The notes beneath the pieces were generated by a model that was given only the letters and a program-made list of their open reading frames with translations, did not search any database and was not told the origin of the DNA. 64,000 bases of DNA, taken from the NCBI RefSeq assembly GCF_009729205.1, contig NZ_VTHB01000006.1:124001-188000 (forward strand), read 5' to 3'. This DNA is from Mycobacteroides sp. CBMA 271. Its GTDB lineage: Bacteria; Actinomycetota; Actinomycetes; Mycobacteriales; Mycobacteriaceae. The translations under genes and the position numbers were made by a program. Every line of letters begins with the position of its first letter. Position 1 is the first letter of the stretch. This document shows, piece by piece, positions 32,344-41,521 of this stretch.

Positions 32344-33081
32344 GTGACAGGGTTTTCGTTCGAGACGGCTTTCGCCGATCGCATCGTCGTGTTGATCGGT
32401 GGCGGCACCGGCATCGGGCGCGGTGTCGCCGCGTTGGTGACGGCGGCGGGCGGCGATGTTGTGTTGGGCGGACGCACCGCCGCGACGCTCGCCTCGGCTG
32501 CGGATGAGCTCGGGCCGAGAGCGCGTTGGCATCTGGTCGATACCTCAGATCAGACGAGCATCCACGAGTTCTTCGCCAAAATCGATGTGGTGCACGGACT
32601 CTTCACTACCGCCGCGACCTATGTGACCGGGTCGATCGCCGAGCTGTCCGTCGAGGAGGCCGCGACGCCGTTCGAGTCGAAGTTCTGGGGTCAGTACAGG
32701 GTGGTGAAGACGGCTCTGCCGAAACTCGCTGATGATGCCTCGGTGGTGTTGACGTCGGGGGCCGCCAGTGTTCGGCCCGCTGGAAACGCACCGGCATACG
32801 TCGCGGCCAACGCGGCCATCGAAGGCCTGGCGCGAGGGCTGGCCCACGAGCTCGCACCTATTCGGGTCAATGCGCTCTCGCCCGGCACGGTGGACGGACA
32901 TCTATGGGACCAGCGAGCGCCCGAGGTACGGCGGCAGGCCTTCGAGCATATTGCCGCAGCATCCACCCTCGGCCGACCTGTTACGGAAGACGAAGTGGCC
33001 CAGGCCGCCGTCTACCTACTGCTGAACACCGGCACGACCGGCTCCACGCTGTACACCGACGGCGGGTATTCGCTGCGCTAG
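32344..33081 (+). CDS. Short-chain dehydrogenase/reductase family protein with YxxxN in place of YxxxK
   Basis: A 245-aa SDR fold protein with the nucleotide loop GGGTGIGRG (residues 20-28), the NxAG region replaced by TTAATYV, Ser138 in LTSGAAS, Tyr152 and C-terminal NALSPGTV and DGGYSLR. The usual catalytic Lys four residues after Tyr is Asn156 (YVAAN). Some SDR subfamilies share this change, so activity may differ or be lost. Start GTG 32344 (MTGFSFETAF). It diverges from the carotenoid oxygenase and its end overlaps the converging ATPase gene by 4 bp. Confidence 0.85.
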   Translation: MTGFSFETAFADRIVVLIGGGTGIGRGVAALVTAAGGDVVLGGRTAATLASAADELGPRARWHLVDTSDQTSIHEFFAKIDVVHGLFTTAATYVTGSIAELSVEEAATPFESKFWGQYRVVKTALPKLADDASVVLTSGAASVRPAGNAPAYVAANAAIEGLARGLAHELAPIRVNALSPGTVDGHLWDQRAPEVRRQAFEHIAAASTLGRPVTEDEVAQAAVYLLLNTGTTGSTLYTDGGYSLR

Positions 33082-34274
33082 ACGCTCCAGGCGCTGGCCA
33101 GACCGGCCGAGACAGACGCCGCCGCCGTCAACAACCCGTGCCAGGTCTCCGGCTGCAGCTGCTGAATGTCCAGCGGGCCCGCGGTCGCGATGTGCGGGTC
33201 GTACGGCACGGCCACGATGTGGTTCGGCGAGATCCACCGGTGGAACCGGGCGACCATCGCCGCGACCAGACGTTCGGAGTTGCGACGATCTTCGCGGCTG
33301 TCATAGCCACGAACGTGGTTGATCACCACGACCATTCGGGGGATCAGGTATTCGTAGCCCTCGGAGATGAGCCATTCGATGGCCCGGACCGCACCCTCGG
33401 CGCCGACCGGGGTGGCCGCCGCCACCAGCACCACGCCGTTGGAGCACCGCAGCACGCCGGGCATTACCGGATGCCAGAAGTCCACCCCGGTATCGGTGAT
33501 GAGCAGGCTGTAGAGCCGCTGCAGCCGATGGTGGGCCTGGGTGTAGATCTCGGAGTTGAGCTCGCCGCGAGGCCGCACCGAATGCGAGTTGGCGGCAAGG
33601 ACATCCAGACCGGTATCGGAGTTCTGGCCGACGAAGAAGCGTAGATCGAAGTTGCGTTCCGGCTCGTTCTGAGCCAGGACGTCGGCGAACGTGGACGTCG
33701 CCGACGGGTCGATCCACGAGGCCAGGTTGGCCGACTGGCCCGGGTCGGCGTCGGTGGCCAGCACCATGTCCTTGCGCCGCAGTTCGGAGAGCATGGACCC
33801 GAGAGCCGCCGTGATCATCGTCTTGCCGACGCCGCCGTTCCCGCCCAGCACCGCCAGTGAGTGGATGCCCCGCCACGGGCTGCGCACCACGGCGGTGAGC
33901 TCGCGAAGCTCGGCCTCCTCCCGGGACTCGCCGGGGTTGATCGCGCCAAAACTTCCTTGGTACAACCACTTACGCCAACCAACGGACGAGGGTCGACGCG
34001 GCGTCGGCAGGATCTCCGAGCGAAGCTGGGCCCCGAGCGCATCGCCGATGGCGGGCGGCGGATCGACCAGCGGATCGTGCGGCGGCACGGCATCGACGAT
34101 GGACAACGGCCCGCGGGGCGGCAGCGGAAGGGGTGGCAGCTCAGCGAGCTGTGCCGCGGCTTCGGCGCGCTGTCGTTTGGCGTGCGCACCGAGTTTGATG
34201 GGGATGATGGGTCCGGTCCGGTCGAGGATCTCGTCCTCGGAGCCGTCCGCCGATGAATCGTTGGGCGCACTCAC
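33078..34274 (-). CDS. MinD/ParA-like ATPase of the EspI type
   Basis: A 398-aa protein: a ~130-residue Pro-rich N-terminus, then SIMIBI ATPase with deviant Walker A GGNGGVGKTM (about residue 145), switch region DADPGQSANL, and the GVDFWHP and VVVINHVRGYDS blocks. It resembles the MinD-like proteins of ESX loci such as EspI, but no ESX genes surround it. Membrane targeting or chromosome-associated roles are both possible. Start ATG 34274 with a purine-rich GGAGGAG sequence upstream. Confidence 0.85.
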   Translation of the reverse strand: MSAPNDSSADGSEDEILDRTGPIIPIKLGAHAKRQRAEAAAQLAELPPLPLPPRGPLSIVDAVPPHDPLVDPPPAIGDALGAQLRSEILPTPRRPSSVGWRKWLYQGSFGAINPGESREEAELRELTAVVRSPWRGIHSLAVLGGNGGVGKTMITAALGSMLSELRRKDMVLATDADPGQSANLASWIDPSATSTFADVLAQNEPERNFDLRFFVGQNSDTGLDVLAANSHSVRPRGELNSEIYTQAHHRLQRLYSLLITDTGVDFWHPVMPGVLRCSNGVVLVAAATPVGAEGAVRAIEWLISEGYEYLIPRMVVVINHVRGYDSREDRRNSERLVAAMVARFHRWISPNHIVAVPYDPHIATAGPLDIQQLQPETWHGLLTAAASVSAGLASAWSV

Positions 34275-34498
34275 GGAATCTCCTCCTCCACCAGAGGCCG
34301 TTTGGCCTAGGCGCTCCGGCTGTTTCCTTCTGAGACAGTCTCTTTTGCATCACGGGCAGCGTGAATCCCATCGATGGCATACGAAGTCTCTTATGTCCGT
34401 TGGGCGGAAGGCGAGGGTCGTTATTCACCCGTGTCTGAATCGGCATCAAACGGGGTGAGGTTGGTGCGTACTTGGTATCGGCCGGTACGTGCGCCGTG

Positions 34499-34813
34499 TC
34501 AGCAGGTCACGTCCACGTAGACGGTCTTGGTGGTGGTGGTGTTGGTGAAGACGCCGGGACGCTTGTTGCTCGGCAGGCCGTAGTCGGAGCGCACGGTGGT
34601 CTGTCCGGGGCGCACGCTGCTGGCGGTGCACTGGCTGAGGGACTTGGCTCCGGACTTGCTGACGATCACGCTGTAACCCTGCGACTGCAGACCGCTGATG
34701 GTCTGCTGAGCGTTTGAGCCGTCGGTCTGCGCCGAGGCGGTGCCGAGGGCGAACCCGAGGGGCGCAAGCGCGAGAGCGGCGGCGGCGGTTCCAGTGATGA
34801 TGTACTTCTTCAT
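34499..34813 (-). CDS. Small secreted mycobacterial protein
   Basis: A 104-aa protein with a Sec signal peptide (KKYIITGTAAAALALAPLGFALGTASA) cleaved near residue 28. The mature 75 residues carry ISGLQSQGYSVIVSKSG, one internal Cys (LSQCTASS) and a C-terminal VYVDVTC. The two cysteines may form a disulfide. This pattern recurs in many small secreted mycobacterial proteins of unknown function. A weak AGGAG-type site lies before the ATG. Spacers of 224 and 174 bp flank it with no further gene seen. Confidence 0.8.
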   Translation of the reverse strand: MKKYIITGTAAAALALAPLGFALGTASAQTDGSNAQQTISGLQSQGYSVIVSKSGAKSLSQCTASSVRPGQTTVRSDYGLPSNKRPGVFTNTTTTKTVYVDVTC

Positions 34814-34987
34814 GATTTCTCCTGTGCCAGTTGAACTTTGAGTTGGATCACCGGGCTTCTTGGTGATACTTCAACGATGCGGCGTGGAGGAGGGAAAGTA
34901 TGTCGGGCGACCGGCCGACGGAGGGAATGATCTTGATGTCCACCAATTGGGGGACACGCGCCGATTTGACGTGCCAAGCTTGCGTTT

Positions 34988-35635
34988 GTGCAGGTGAGCG
35001 GTGATCTTGTGCGGGTGGTGGTCGGGGACGACCACCCCCTCTTTCGCGAGGGTGTGGTGCGGGCGTTGTCCGGTAGCGGGCAGATCACGGTGGTGGCGGA
35101 GGCGGAGAACGGCGCCGGTGCGCTCGCGCTGATCAGAGAGCATCTGCCGGACGTCGCGTTGATCGACTATCGAATGCCCGAGCTGGACGGAACTCAGGTG
35201 GCGGCCGCCGTTCGGCGCGATGAGCTGCGCACCCGGGTGCTGCTGCTTTCGGCGCACGATGACGCGGCGATCGTCTATCACGCCCTGGCGGAGGGCGCCG
35301 CGGGCTTTCTGTCGAAGGAATCCACGCGTGCGGAGCTGGTCAGCGCGGTACTCGACTGTGCGCGGGGCCGCGATGTGGTGACGGCGAGCCTGACGGCGGG
35401 TCTGGCCGGCGAGATCCGCAAGCGCGCACAGCCCGCGGGCCCGTCACTGAGCACCCGCGAACGCGAGGTGCTCCGGATGATCGCCGACGGGCTCACCGTG
35501 CCGACGATCGCCAAGCAGCTGTTCCTGGCCCCCTCCACGGTGAAGACCCATGTGCAGCGGCTCTACGAGAAGCTCGGTGTCGGCGACCGCGCCGCCGCGG
35601 TGGCCGAGGCCATGCGGCGCGGACTGCTCGAGTGA
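34988..35635 (+). CDS. NarL/LuxR-family response regulator
   Basis: A 215-aa response regulator: receiver domain with acidic pair DD (residues 14-15), phosphoacceptor Asp60 in LIDYRMPELDG, and the Ser and Lys switch residues in LLSAHDD and FLSKEST; then a LuxR-type HTH (LSTREREVLRMIADGLTVPTIAKQLFLAPSTVKTHVQRLYEKLGV). It pairs with the kinase gene that overlaps its stop by 4 bp. Start GTG 34988 or 34994. Confidence 0.93.
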   Translation: MQVSGDLVRVVVGDDHPLFREGVVRALSGSGQITVVAEAENGAGALALIREHLPDVALIDYRMPELDGTQVAAAVRRDELRTRVLLLSAHDDAAIVYHALAEGAAGFLSKESTRAELVSAVLDCARGRDVVTASLTAGLAGEIRKRAQPAGPSLSTREREVLRMIADGLTVPTIAKQLFLAPSTVKTHVQRLYEKLGVGDRAAAVAEAMRRGLLE

Positions 35636-36825
35636 CCGCGACGGGCCGGCTGGACCGGGTGGCCGACTACTTCACCGCAGAACCCATGCGCGTGTCGGCG
35701 TGGTTGCGGCTGCCGCTGATCGTGTTGATCTTGCTGCTGGGGTCGAACCCGAATATCCAGATGTGGCATGACGGCGTGTATTACGCGGTGCTCGCCGTAT
35801 ATACGGTGTCGGCGATCGTATGGGTGGCGATCGCGGTGCGTGGACACGTCCCGCTCTGGGTGGCCCCCTCCGCCACCGCGGTCGATATCGCCGCCGTGGT
35901 GGCGTTGTGCGTCGCCTCCGGGTACGGCACCTCGGAGTTGCTTCCGGTGTTCTTCCTGCTGCCGGTTTCGGTGGCCTTTCAAGAGCGACCCGCCGTGACG
36001 GCCGTCCTCGGAACAGTCACCGCTGCAGGATATTTGGGTGTTCTGGTGTTCTACACCAGGAACGGCAACCTCGAGAGCATCCCCGGCGACGAGTACGTCA
36101 CGGTCGCGACATTGTTGTGGTTGGCTGCCGCCACGGCTGGAATGTGTTTTGTCCTGAAGCGCCGCTCCGAACACGTGGGCCGGCTGCTGCACACCCGCGA
36201 ACAGCTGGTTCTGGAGGCGATGCGCGCCGACGAGCGTCATAGCCGTGAAGTCGCCGAGCAGTTGCACGACGGTCCGCTGCAGAACCTGCTGGCGGCTCGG
36301 CTGGAGATCGAGGAAGTGCTTGAACGCCACCCCGATCCGGTGCTGCGGGCGGTGCATTCGTCGTTGCGGGACACCGCGACCGAGCTACGCGGCGCGGTGT
36401 CTTCCCTGCATCCGCAGGTGCTCGCCGAGCTGGGGCTGACGGCGGCGATTCGCGAGCTCGCGCGGCAGTACACGGCGCGGGGCTCCGTCGTCGTCGCCGA
36501 ATTGCAGGATGTGGGCAGCCCACCGGCTCAACCGCTGGTCTACCGCGCGGCCAAGGAGCTACTGACCAACGCCGTGAAACATGGACGCGCCAAGAACATT
36601 CACGTGGAACTCACGAGGGACGGGCAGCTGCTGTCGCTCGTCGTCGCGGACGACGGCAACGGCTTTGATCCGCGGGGCCTCACCGCGTCGGTCGCCGACG
36701 GGCACATCGGGTTGGCCTCCCTCACCGTCCCCATCGAGGCCGCGGGCGGCAGCGTTGCCATCGCCTCGGCACCCGGCTCCGGGACCAGGGTGTCCGTCAC
36801 GGTGCCCGCCGATATGGCAGCGTGA
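35632..36825 (+). CDS. Sensor histidine kinase (HisKA_3 type)
   Basis: A 397-aa kinase with about five or six N-terminal membrane helices (residues 20-180), a HisKA_3 dimerisation domain with phosphoacceptor His in [15 protein letters not shown], and an ATPase domain ([41 protein letters not shown]). GTGA overlap with the regulator gene shows translational coupling. No large sensor domain is present outside the membrane, suggesting an intramembrane or lipid-phase signal (inference). Mycothione reductase follows 34 bp downstream. Confidence 0.93.
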   Translation: MTATGRLDRVADYFTAEPMRVSAWLRLPLIVLILLLGSNPNIQMWHDGVYYAVLAVYTVSAIVWVAIAVRGHVPLWVAPSATAVDIAAVVALCVASGYGTSELLPVFFLLPVSVAFQERPAVTAVLGTVTAAGYLGVLVFYTRNGNLESIPGDEYVTVATLLWLAAATAGMCFVLKRRSEHVGRLLHTREQLVLEAMRADERHSREVAEQLHDGPLQNLLAARLEIEEVLERHPDPVLRAVHSSLRDTATELRGAVSSLHPQVLAELGLTAAIRELARQYTARGSVVVAELQDVGSPPAQPLVYRAAKELLTNAVKHGRAKNIHVELTRDGQLLSLVVADDGNGFDPRGLTASVADGHIGLASLTVPIEAAGGSVAIASAPGSGTRVSVTVPADMAA

Positions 36826-36859
36826 GGGAGGCACGCGGCCCTCAAAGGATGGAGTACAG

Positions 36860-38266
36860 GTGTACGACCTCGTCATCATTGGTTCCGGCAGCGGAAACTC
36901 CTTGCCCGACGACCGTTTCGCAGACCAGAAGATCGCGATCATCGATCGCGGGGTGTACGGCGGCGCCTACGGCGGAACCTGTCTGAACGTCGGATGCATC
37001 CCCACCAAGATGTTCGTCTACCCGGCCGACCTGGCGGACGAGGCCCGTGACGGCTCCCGGCTAGGTGTCGACAGCGCGGTGCGGGGCACCCGCTGGGCGG
37101 ACATCCGCGAGCGTGTCTTCGGCCGGATCGACCCGCTCGCGGCGGGCGGACTGCGCTACCGCGTCGAGGACTGCTCGAATATCACCGTCTTTCAGCAGGA
37201 GGCGCGGTTCCTCACGCCGGGGGTCGACGTAGAGGGTGAGTCGGTGCATCGGCTCCAGTTGGCGGACGGGACGGTCCTGGAGGCAGGGCAGGTGGTGATC
37301 GCCGCGGGTTCGCGTCCGGTCATTCCGCCGGTGATCGCCGGCAGCGGCGTGCCCTTCCGCACCAACGACGACATCATGCGTCTGCCGAAGCTGCCCGGTC
37401 GTGTGGTGATCGTGGGCAGCGGCTTCATTGCCGCCGAATTCGCGCATGTGTTCAGCGGTTTGGGATCGGCGGTAACCGTGATCGCGCGCGGTCCACGGTT
37501 GTTGCGGGCCCAGGATGAGACGATCTCGCAGCGTTTCACCGACGTGGTCTCGGCGCGCTGGGATGTGCGGCTGAACATGGAAGTCACGGCGGCTCGCGAA
37601 ACAGCAAGCGGCGGTATCGAAGTGGATCTTACCGACGGGTCGACCGTGGCCGGCGATGTGCTGCTGGTGGCCACCGGGCGCACCCCCAACGGAGACCAGC
37701 TGGACGCGGCGGCAGCGGGGTTGGCGCTGGACGAGCAGGGCCGGGTTCCCGTCGACCAGTACCAGCGCACCCCGGTACGCGGCATCTATGCCCTGGGCGA
37801 CGTGAGCTCGCACTACCTGCTCAAGCACGTCGCCAACCACGAAGCCCGGGTGGTGCAGGCCAATCTGCTCTCCGGGTGGGATTCGCCGACCACCGCGAGC
37901 GATCACCGGTTTGTGCCGGGTGCGGTGTTCAGCCGGCCGCAGGTGGCGTCGGTGGGGTTGTCGGAGGAGCAGGCGCGTCAGAGCGGGATCGATGTAGCGG
38001 TCAAGGTTCAGGCGTACGGGGACATCGCCTACGGGTGGGCGATGGAGGACACCGAGGGACTGTGCAAGCTGGTCGCCGATCGCGCGACGGGCCTGCTGGT
38101 GGGTGCGCACATCGTCGGGTACCAGGCGTCAGCGTTGATCCAGTCGCTGATTACCGCGATGAGCTTCTCAATCCCGGTGCGCGACATGGCCCGTGGGCAA
38201 TACTGGATACACCCCGCGCTACCGGAGCTCATCGAGAACGCATTGCTTGGATTGGACCTCAATTAG
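36860..38266 (+). CDS. mtr: Mycothione reductase
   Basis: Mtr (468 aa) uses NADPH and FAD to reduce mycothiol disulfide, keeping the thiol pool of actinobacteria reduced. Features: FAD-binding [10 protein letters not shown], redox disulfide in [22 protein letters not shown]-binding [20 protein letters not shown], second FAD motif [15 protein letters not shown] and the C-terminal His-Glu pair in [12 protein letters not shown]. Start GTG 36860 with GGAG 5 nt upstream. A 4-residue YGGA insertion relative to the common FGGTCLN form comes from a 12-bp tandem duplication (36956-36979). Probably co-transcribed with the two-component genes. Confidence 0.95.
   Translation: MYDLVIIGSGSGNSLPDDRFADQKIAIIDRGVYGGAYGGTCLNVGCIPTKMFVYPADLADEARDGSRLGVDSAVRGTRWADIRERVFGRIDPLAAGGLRYRVEDCSNITVFQQEARFLTPGVDVEGESVHRLQLADGTVLEAGQVVIAAGSRPVIPPVIAGSGVPFRTNDDIMRLPKLPGRVVIVGSGFIAAEFAHVFSGLGSAVTVIARGPRLLRAQDETISQRFTDVVSARWDVRLNMEVTAARETASGGIEVDLTDGSTVAGDVLLVATGRTPNGDQLDAAAAGLALDEQGRVPVDQYQRTPVRGIYALGDVSSHYLLKHVANHEARVVQANLLSGWDSPTTASDHRFVPGAVFSRPQVASVGLSEEQARQSGIDVAVKVQAYGDIAYGWAMEDTEGLCKLVADRATGLLVGAHIVGYQASALIQSLITAMSFSIPVRDMARGQYWIHPALPELIENALLGLDLN
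36956..36979 (+). repeat. 12-bp in-frame tandem duplication inside mtr
   Basis: Two adjacent 12-mers, TACGGCGGCGCC and TACGGCGGAACC, match at 10 of 12 positions and encode YGGA-YGGT directly before the redox-active CLNVGC. It adds four residues in the FAD-proximal helix start. Confidence 0.7.
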
Positions 38267-39518
38267 ATGGGGACGGCACCACTGGGATTTCCCGGGCGAT
38301 GAGGTCCAGGAGTGCCGGATACCGCTTGGCCTCCTTGTGGTTACCCGGCTTACCGCTGCTGACCACGCCGACCGACAGGGCGCGCGCCGGGTCGGCCCAC
38401 ACGGCGATGTCCACCAAACCGGTGTGGCCGAAAGCGGCCGGCGAATTTCGGCCGAATGGCCCGAATCGTTTGGAGCCCAGCATATATCCGGTCCCCCAGC
38501 GCATCGGCATGCCGCCGGTCGCCATATCGGGACGCAGCCGCCGGGCTGGGGCCGCCGCGGCCCTGATCGTCTCGGCCGACATGACCCGGATCCCGTCGAG
38601 TTCCCCACCGCGGCGCAGCATTTCGGCGAATCGGGAGAGTTCGTTCGCGGTGGAGACGGTGTTGGACGACGGCAGTACGCCGGTGAGGAAGAACGGCTGG
38701 TTCGACATCGGGATGATCTCGTGCATCGTCCCGCCCACCACGGCACGGAAGGCCGCCCGCATCGGTGCGGGCAGCGGCTTGCCGGTGGGATGGCTGTGCG
38801 CCACCAGCGGCACGTCTTCGGGTGCCACACCGTAATTGGTCCACCGGAAGCCAAGGGGGTCAAGGATTTCCGTGGCGAGGATGTCGCGGATGCTCTTGCC
38901 GGTGGCGCCGAGCACGATCTCGCGCACCAGCGGACCCCAGGTCAGCGCGTGATACATGTGCAGCAGGCCGGGTCGGTACAGCGGGCGCAGCTGTCCAAGT
39001 TGTTCGCGGGTGTACTCGCTGTCATCCATCCGGGTGACGTCCGGCCGGGGGCCGGTGGGCACCGGGATGCCGGCGCTGTGGGTCATCACGTGCCGGATGG
39101 TGATGCGATCCTTGCCGCGGCTGGTGAAGGTGGGCAGGTACTCGCAGACCCGGTCATCCAGGGACAGCGCGCCGCGCTCGACCAGCAGATGCATCACCGT
39201 CGTCGACATGGCCTTGGCGGCCGAGTACACGCAGAACGGTGTGTCCGTGGTGACCGGGATCTTCTCGGCGTCGACCGGATCGGTGGGTGCGTTGCCCCAG
39301 CCGTGGCCGATGGCGCGGTTGAGGATCACCTTGCCCTTGTGTCGCAGGCTCACCTGGATGGCCGGGTGCATGCCGGCTTGGTACCAGTAGCGGGCCGCTT
39401 GCCAGATCCGTTCGACGGCCGCCGGGTCGATGTCCGAGTGATCTTCATCGGCGACGTGCGTCACCGCGTCCAGGTCGGCGGGAACTCGAATGCGTCCGAT
39501 TTCGGCGCTGACGGTCAT
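38259..39518 (-). CDS. Beta-lactamase-family serine hydrolase/esterase
   Basis: A 419-aa protein of the class C beta-lactamase/EstB fold. The nucleophile motif SxxK is SAAK in [11 protein letters not shown] (about residue 95), the Tyr of the YxN-like motif is in [11 protein letters not shown], and HTG in [12 protein letters not shown] replaces the KTG box. No signal peptide, so intracellular esterase activity is more likely than antibiotic hydrolysis. The frame extends upstream to 39734, but ATG 39518 has an AAGGAAG ribosome site. It converges on mtr with an 8-bp overlap. Confidence 0.88.
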   Translation of the reverse strand: MTVSAEIGRIRVPADLDAVTHVADEDHSDIDPAAVERIWQAARYWYQAGMHPAIQVSLRHKGKVILNRAIGHGWGNAPTDPVDAEKIPVTTDTPFCVYSAAKAMSTTVMHLLVERGALSLDDRVCEYLPTFTSRGKDRITIRHVMTHSAGIPVPTGPRPDVTRMDDSEYTREQLGQLRPLYRPGLLHMYHALTWGPLVREIVLGATGKSIRDILATEILDPLGFRWTNYGVAPEDVPLVAHSHPTGKPLPAPMRAAFRAVVGGTMHEIIPMSNQPFFLTGVLPSSNTVSTANELSRFAEMLRRGGELDGIRVMSAETIRAAAAPARRLRPDMATGGMPMRWGTGYMLGSKRFGPFGRNSPAAFGHTGLVDIAVWADPARALSVGVVSSGKPGNHKEAKRYPALLDLIAREIPVVPSPSN

Positions 39519-39553
39519 GGCTTCCTTCCTACCGGACCCAGATGAGAGCGGGC

Positions 39554-40699
39554 TCAGAAGCCGAGGTCGCGGCCGATGAGTTCCTTCATGATTTCGTTGG
39601 ACCCGGCCCAGATCTTGGTGACGCGGGCGTCCATCCAGGCCCGCGCGACGCGGTATTCCTTCATGTAGCCGTAGCCGCCGTGCAGCTGCACACACGCGTC
39701 GATGACGTCGTTCTGCACCTGGGAGGACCACCACTTGGCCTTCGCGGCGTCGATCGCGGAGAGCTCGCCCTTGCTGTGCGCGAGCACACCCTGATCGACG
39801 TACACCTGTGCCGCCTCAAGCTTGGTGACGAGCTCGGCGATGAGGAACTTGTTGTACTGCAGGCTGCCGATCTGTTGGCCGAAGGCTTTGCGTTCCTTGG
39901 CGTATTCGATGGTCTCTTCGAGGACCCCGGCTGCGTGCGCAATGTTGGCCACGGCACAGCCCATCCGTTCCTGGGGCAGTCGCTGCATCATGGAGATGAA
40001 CCCCTGGTTGACCTCGCCGATGACGTTCTCGGCGGGCACCCGCACATCGGTGAAGAACAGCTCGGCGGTGTCGGCCTCGGGCTGGCCGACCTTGTCGAGC
40101 TTGCGGCCCCGTTCGAATCCGGGCATGCCCTCCTCGACCGCGAACAGCGTGATGCCCTTGGCCTTGAGTTCAGGGGCGGTGCGCGCCGCGACGATGACAA
40201 GATCGGCGCGCGCACCGTTGGTGATGAAGGTCTTGGAGCCGTTGATGACCCAGTCGTCGCCGTCCTTGACCGCGGTCGTCTTGAGTGCGGCCAGGTCGGA
40301 GCCCCCGGACGGTTCGGTCATCCCGATTGCGGTGATCAGCTCGCCGGTGCAGAACTTGGGCAGCCAGCGCTGCTTCTGTTCCTCGGTGGTCAGCTCGACG
40401 AGATACGGCGCGACGATGTCGAAGTGGATCGACATTGACGAGGCCAGGGCGGCACTGGAACGGGCCAGCTCTTCCTGTAGGACCGCGTTGTAGCGGTAGT
40501 CTCCCGCGCTGCTGCCGCCGTACGCCTCGGGCACGTCGAGCCCCAGGTAGCCCTGCTTGCCCGCCTCTTCCCACAGTTCGCGGTCGATGTAGCGCTGCTC
40601 GATGAACTTCTCGGAGCGCGGCTCGACGTGACGTTGCACGAATGCCTTGACGGACTCGCGGAACGCCTCGTGGTCCTCGGTGTAGATGGTGCGTTGCAT
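39554..40699 (-). CDS. Acyl-CoA dehydrogenase
   Basis: A 381-aa flavoenzyme of the long or medium chain acyl-CoA dehydrogenase type, oxidising acyl-CoA thioesters in beta-oxidation. Both PROSITE-like blocks are visible: IGMTEPSGGSDLAAL near residue 125 and the C-terminal QLHGGYGYMKEYRVARAWMDARV. GSNEIMKELI follows. It lies 35 bp upstream of the hydrolase on the same strand and diverges from the GntR gene. Specific substrate unknown. Confidence 0.93.
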   Translation of the reverse strand: MQRTIYTEDHEAFRESVKAFVQRHVEPRSEKFIEQRYIDRELWEEAGKQGYLGLDVPEAYGGSSAGDYRYNAVLQEELARSSAALASSMSIHFDIVAPYLVELTTEEQKQRWLPKFCTGELITAIGMTEPSGGSDLAALKTTAVKDGDDWVINGSKTFITNGARADLVIVAARTAPELKAKGITLFAVEEGMPGFERGRKLDKVGQPEADTAELFFTDVRVPAENVIGEVNQGFISMMQRLPQERMGCAVANIAHAAGVLEETIEYAKERKAFGQQIGSLQYNKFLIAELVTKLEAAQVYVDQGVLAHSKGELSAIDAAKAKWWSSQVQNDVIDACVQLHGGYGYMKEYRVARAWMDARVTKIWAGSNEIMKELIGRDLGF

Positions 40700-40864
40700 G
40701 GTGTTATCGAATCACGCGTCTAGATCTGTGTGCGCGGGTGATGGGCCACGAGGAGAAACTGCGCCCGCTCATCGTCTGCGCGTAGCGGCGCAGATCCGTC
40801 GGCGTGACGCAGGACACCCCGTGAAGTGCGCTTTTCCGTTTGCGGAATCGGACGCGCATCATCT

Positions 40865-40883
40865 TAGATACATGTTGTGTCTA
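40865..40883. promoter_or_regulatory. Operator-like inverted repeat over the GntR start
   Basis: TAGATACA and TGTGTCTA flank TGT (8-bp arms with one mismatch, 40865-40883) and cover GTG 40877. A site at this position could autoregulate the GntR gene and could also act on the divergent acyl-CoA dehydrogenase. Confidence 0.5.
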
Positions 40884-41521
40884 TGCGAGGAACGGTCCCC
40901 ATCTCCGCAAGCGAGGAGACGTTTCGCCGGGTGAAGGAGAGCATCCTCAGCGGTGACATACCCGGCGGGGAATTGTTGAGCGAGGGGGAAGTCTCGGCCC
41001 AGATGGGCTGTAGCCGTACGCCGGTGCGCGAGGCGTTCCTGCGGCTCGAGACCGAGGGCTGGCTGCGGCTGTATCCCAAACGCGGCGCCTTGGTGGTTCC
41101 CATCACCCCCGAGGAGCGCAGGCACGTCGTGGATGCGCGCCGTGTGGTGGAGGGCGCCGCAGCCGCGCGGATCGCAGAGCACGGGGCGCCGCAGACACTC
41201 CTCGACGAACTGTCCGGCCTCATCGAACGGCAGTTGGAGCATGCCGCGCAGGGGGATGCTGCGGGTTTCGCTGCCGCCGACGTGGATTTCCACCGCGCGA
41301 TCGTGGCCAGGCTGGGCAATCCGCTGCTGGAGAACTTCTACGACAGCCTTCGGGAACGTCAGCGCCGCATGGCAGCCACCGCGATCGGCGTGGACCCGGT
41401 GCGCGTCGCGCGGTCGGTCGCCGGGCACCGCGAGCTGGTCGACGCCCTTGCGGCGGGCGACGCGGCCCGCTTCAGCACCGAACTCATCGAACACATGAAA
41501 GTGGTGACGGAAATTGACTAG
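40877..41521 (+). CDS. GntR-family regulator with FCD ligand domain (FadR subfamily)
   Basis: A 214-aa regulator: winged-helix GntR domain at residues 10-75 (LSEGEVSAQMGCSRTPVREAFLRLETEGWL) and a C-terminal FCD helical ligand domain with conserved RRVVEGAAAARIAEHG and DVDFHRAIVARLGNPLL. FCD regulators bind metal and small acids. Start is GTG 40877 or ATG 40883. It is followed by an MFS gene with an 8-bp overlap, so transporter control is likely. Confidence 0.92.
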   Translation: MSMRGTVPISASEETFRRVKESILSGDIPGGELLSEGEVSAQMGCSRTPVREAFLRLETEGWLRLYPKRGALVVPITPEERRHVVDARRVVEGAAAARIAEHGAPQTLLDELSGLIERQLEHAAQGDAAGFAAADVDFHRAIVARLGNPLLENFYDSLRERQRRMAATAIGVDPVRVARSVAGHRELVDALAAGDAARFSTELIEHMKVVTEID

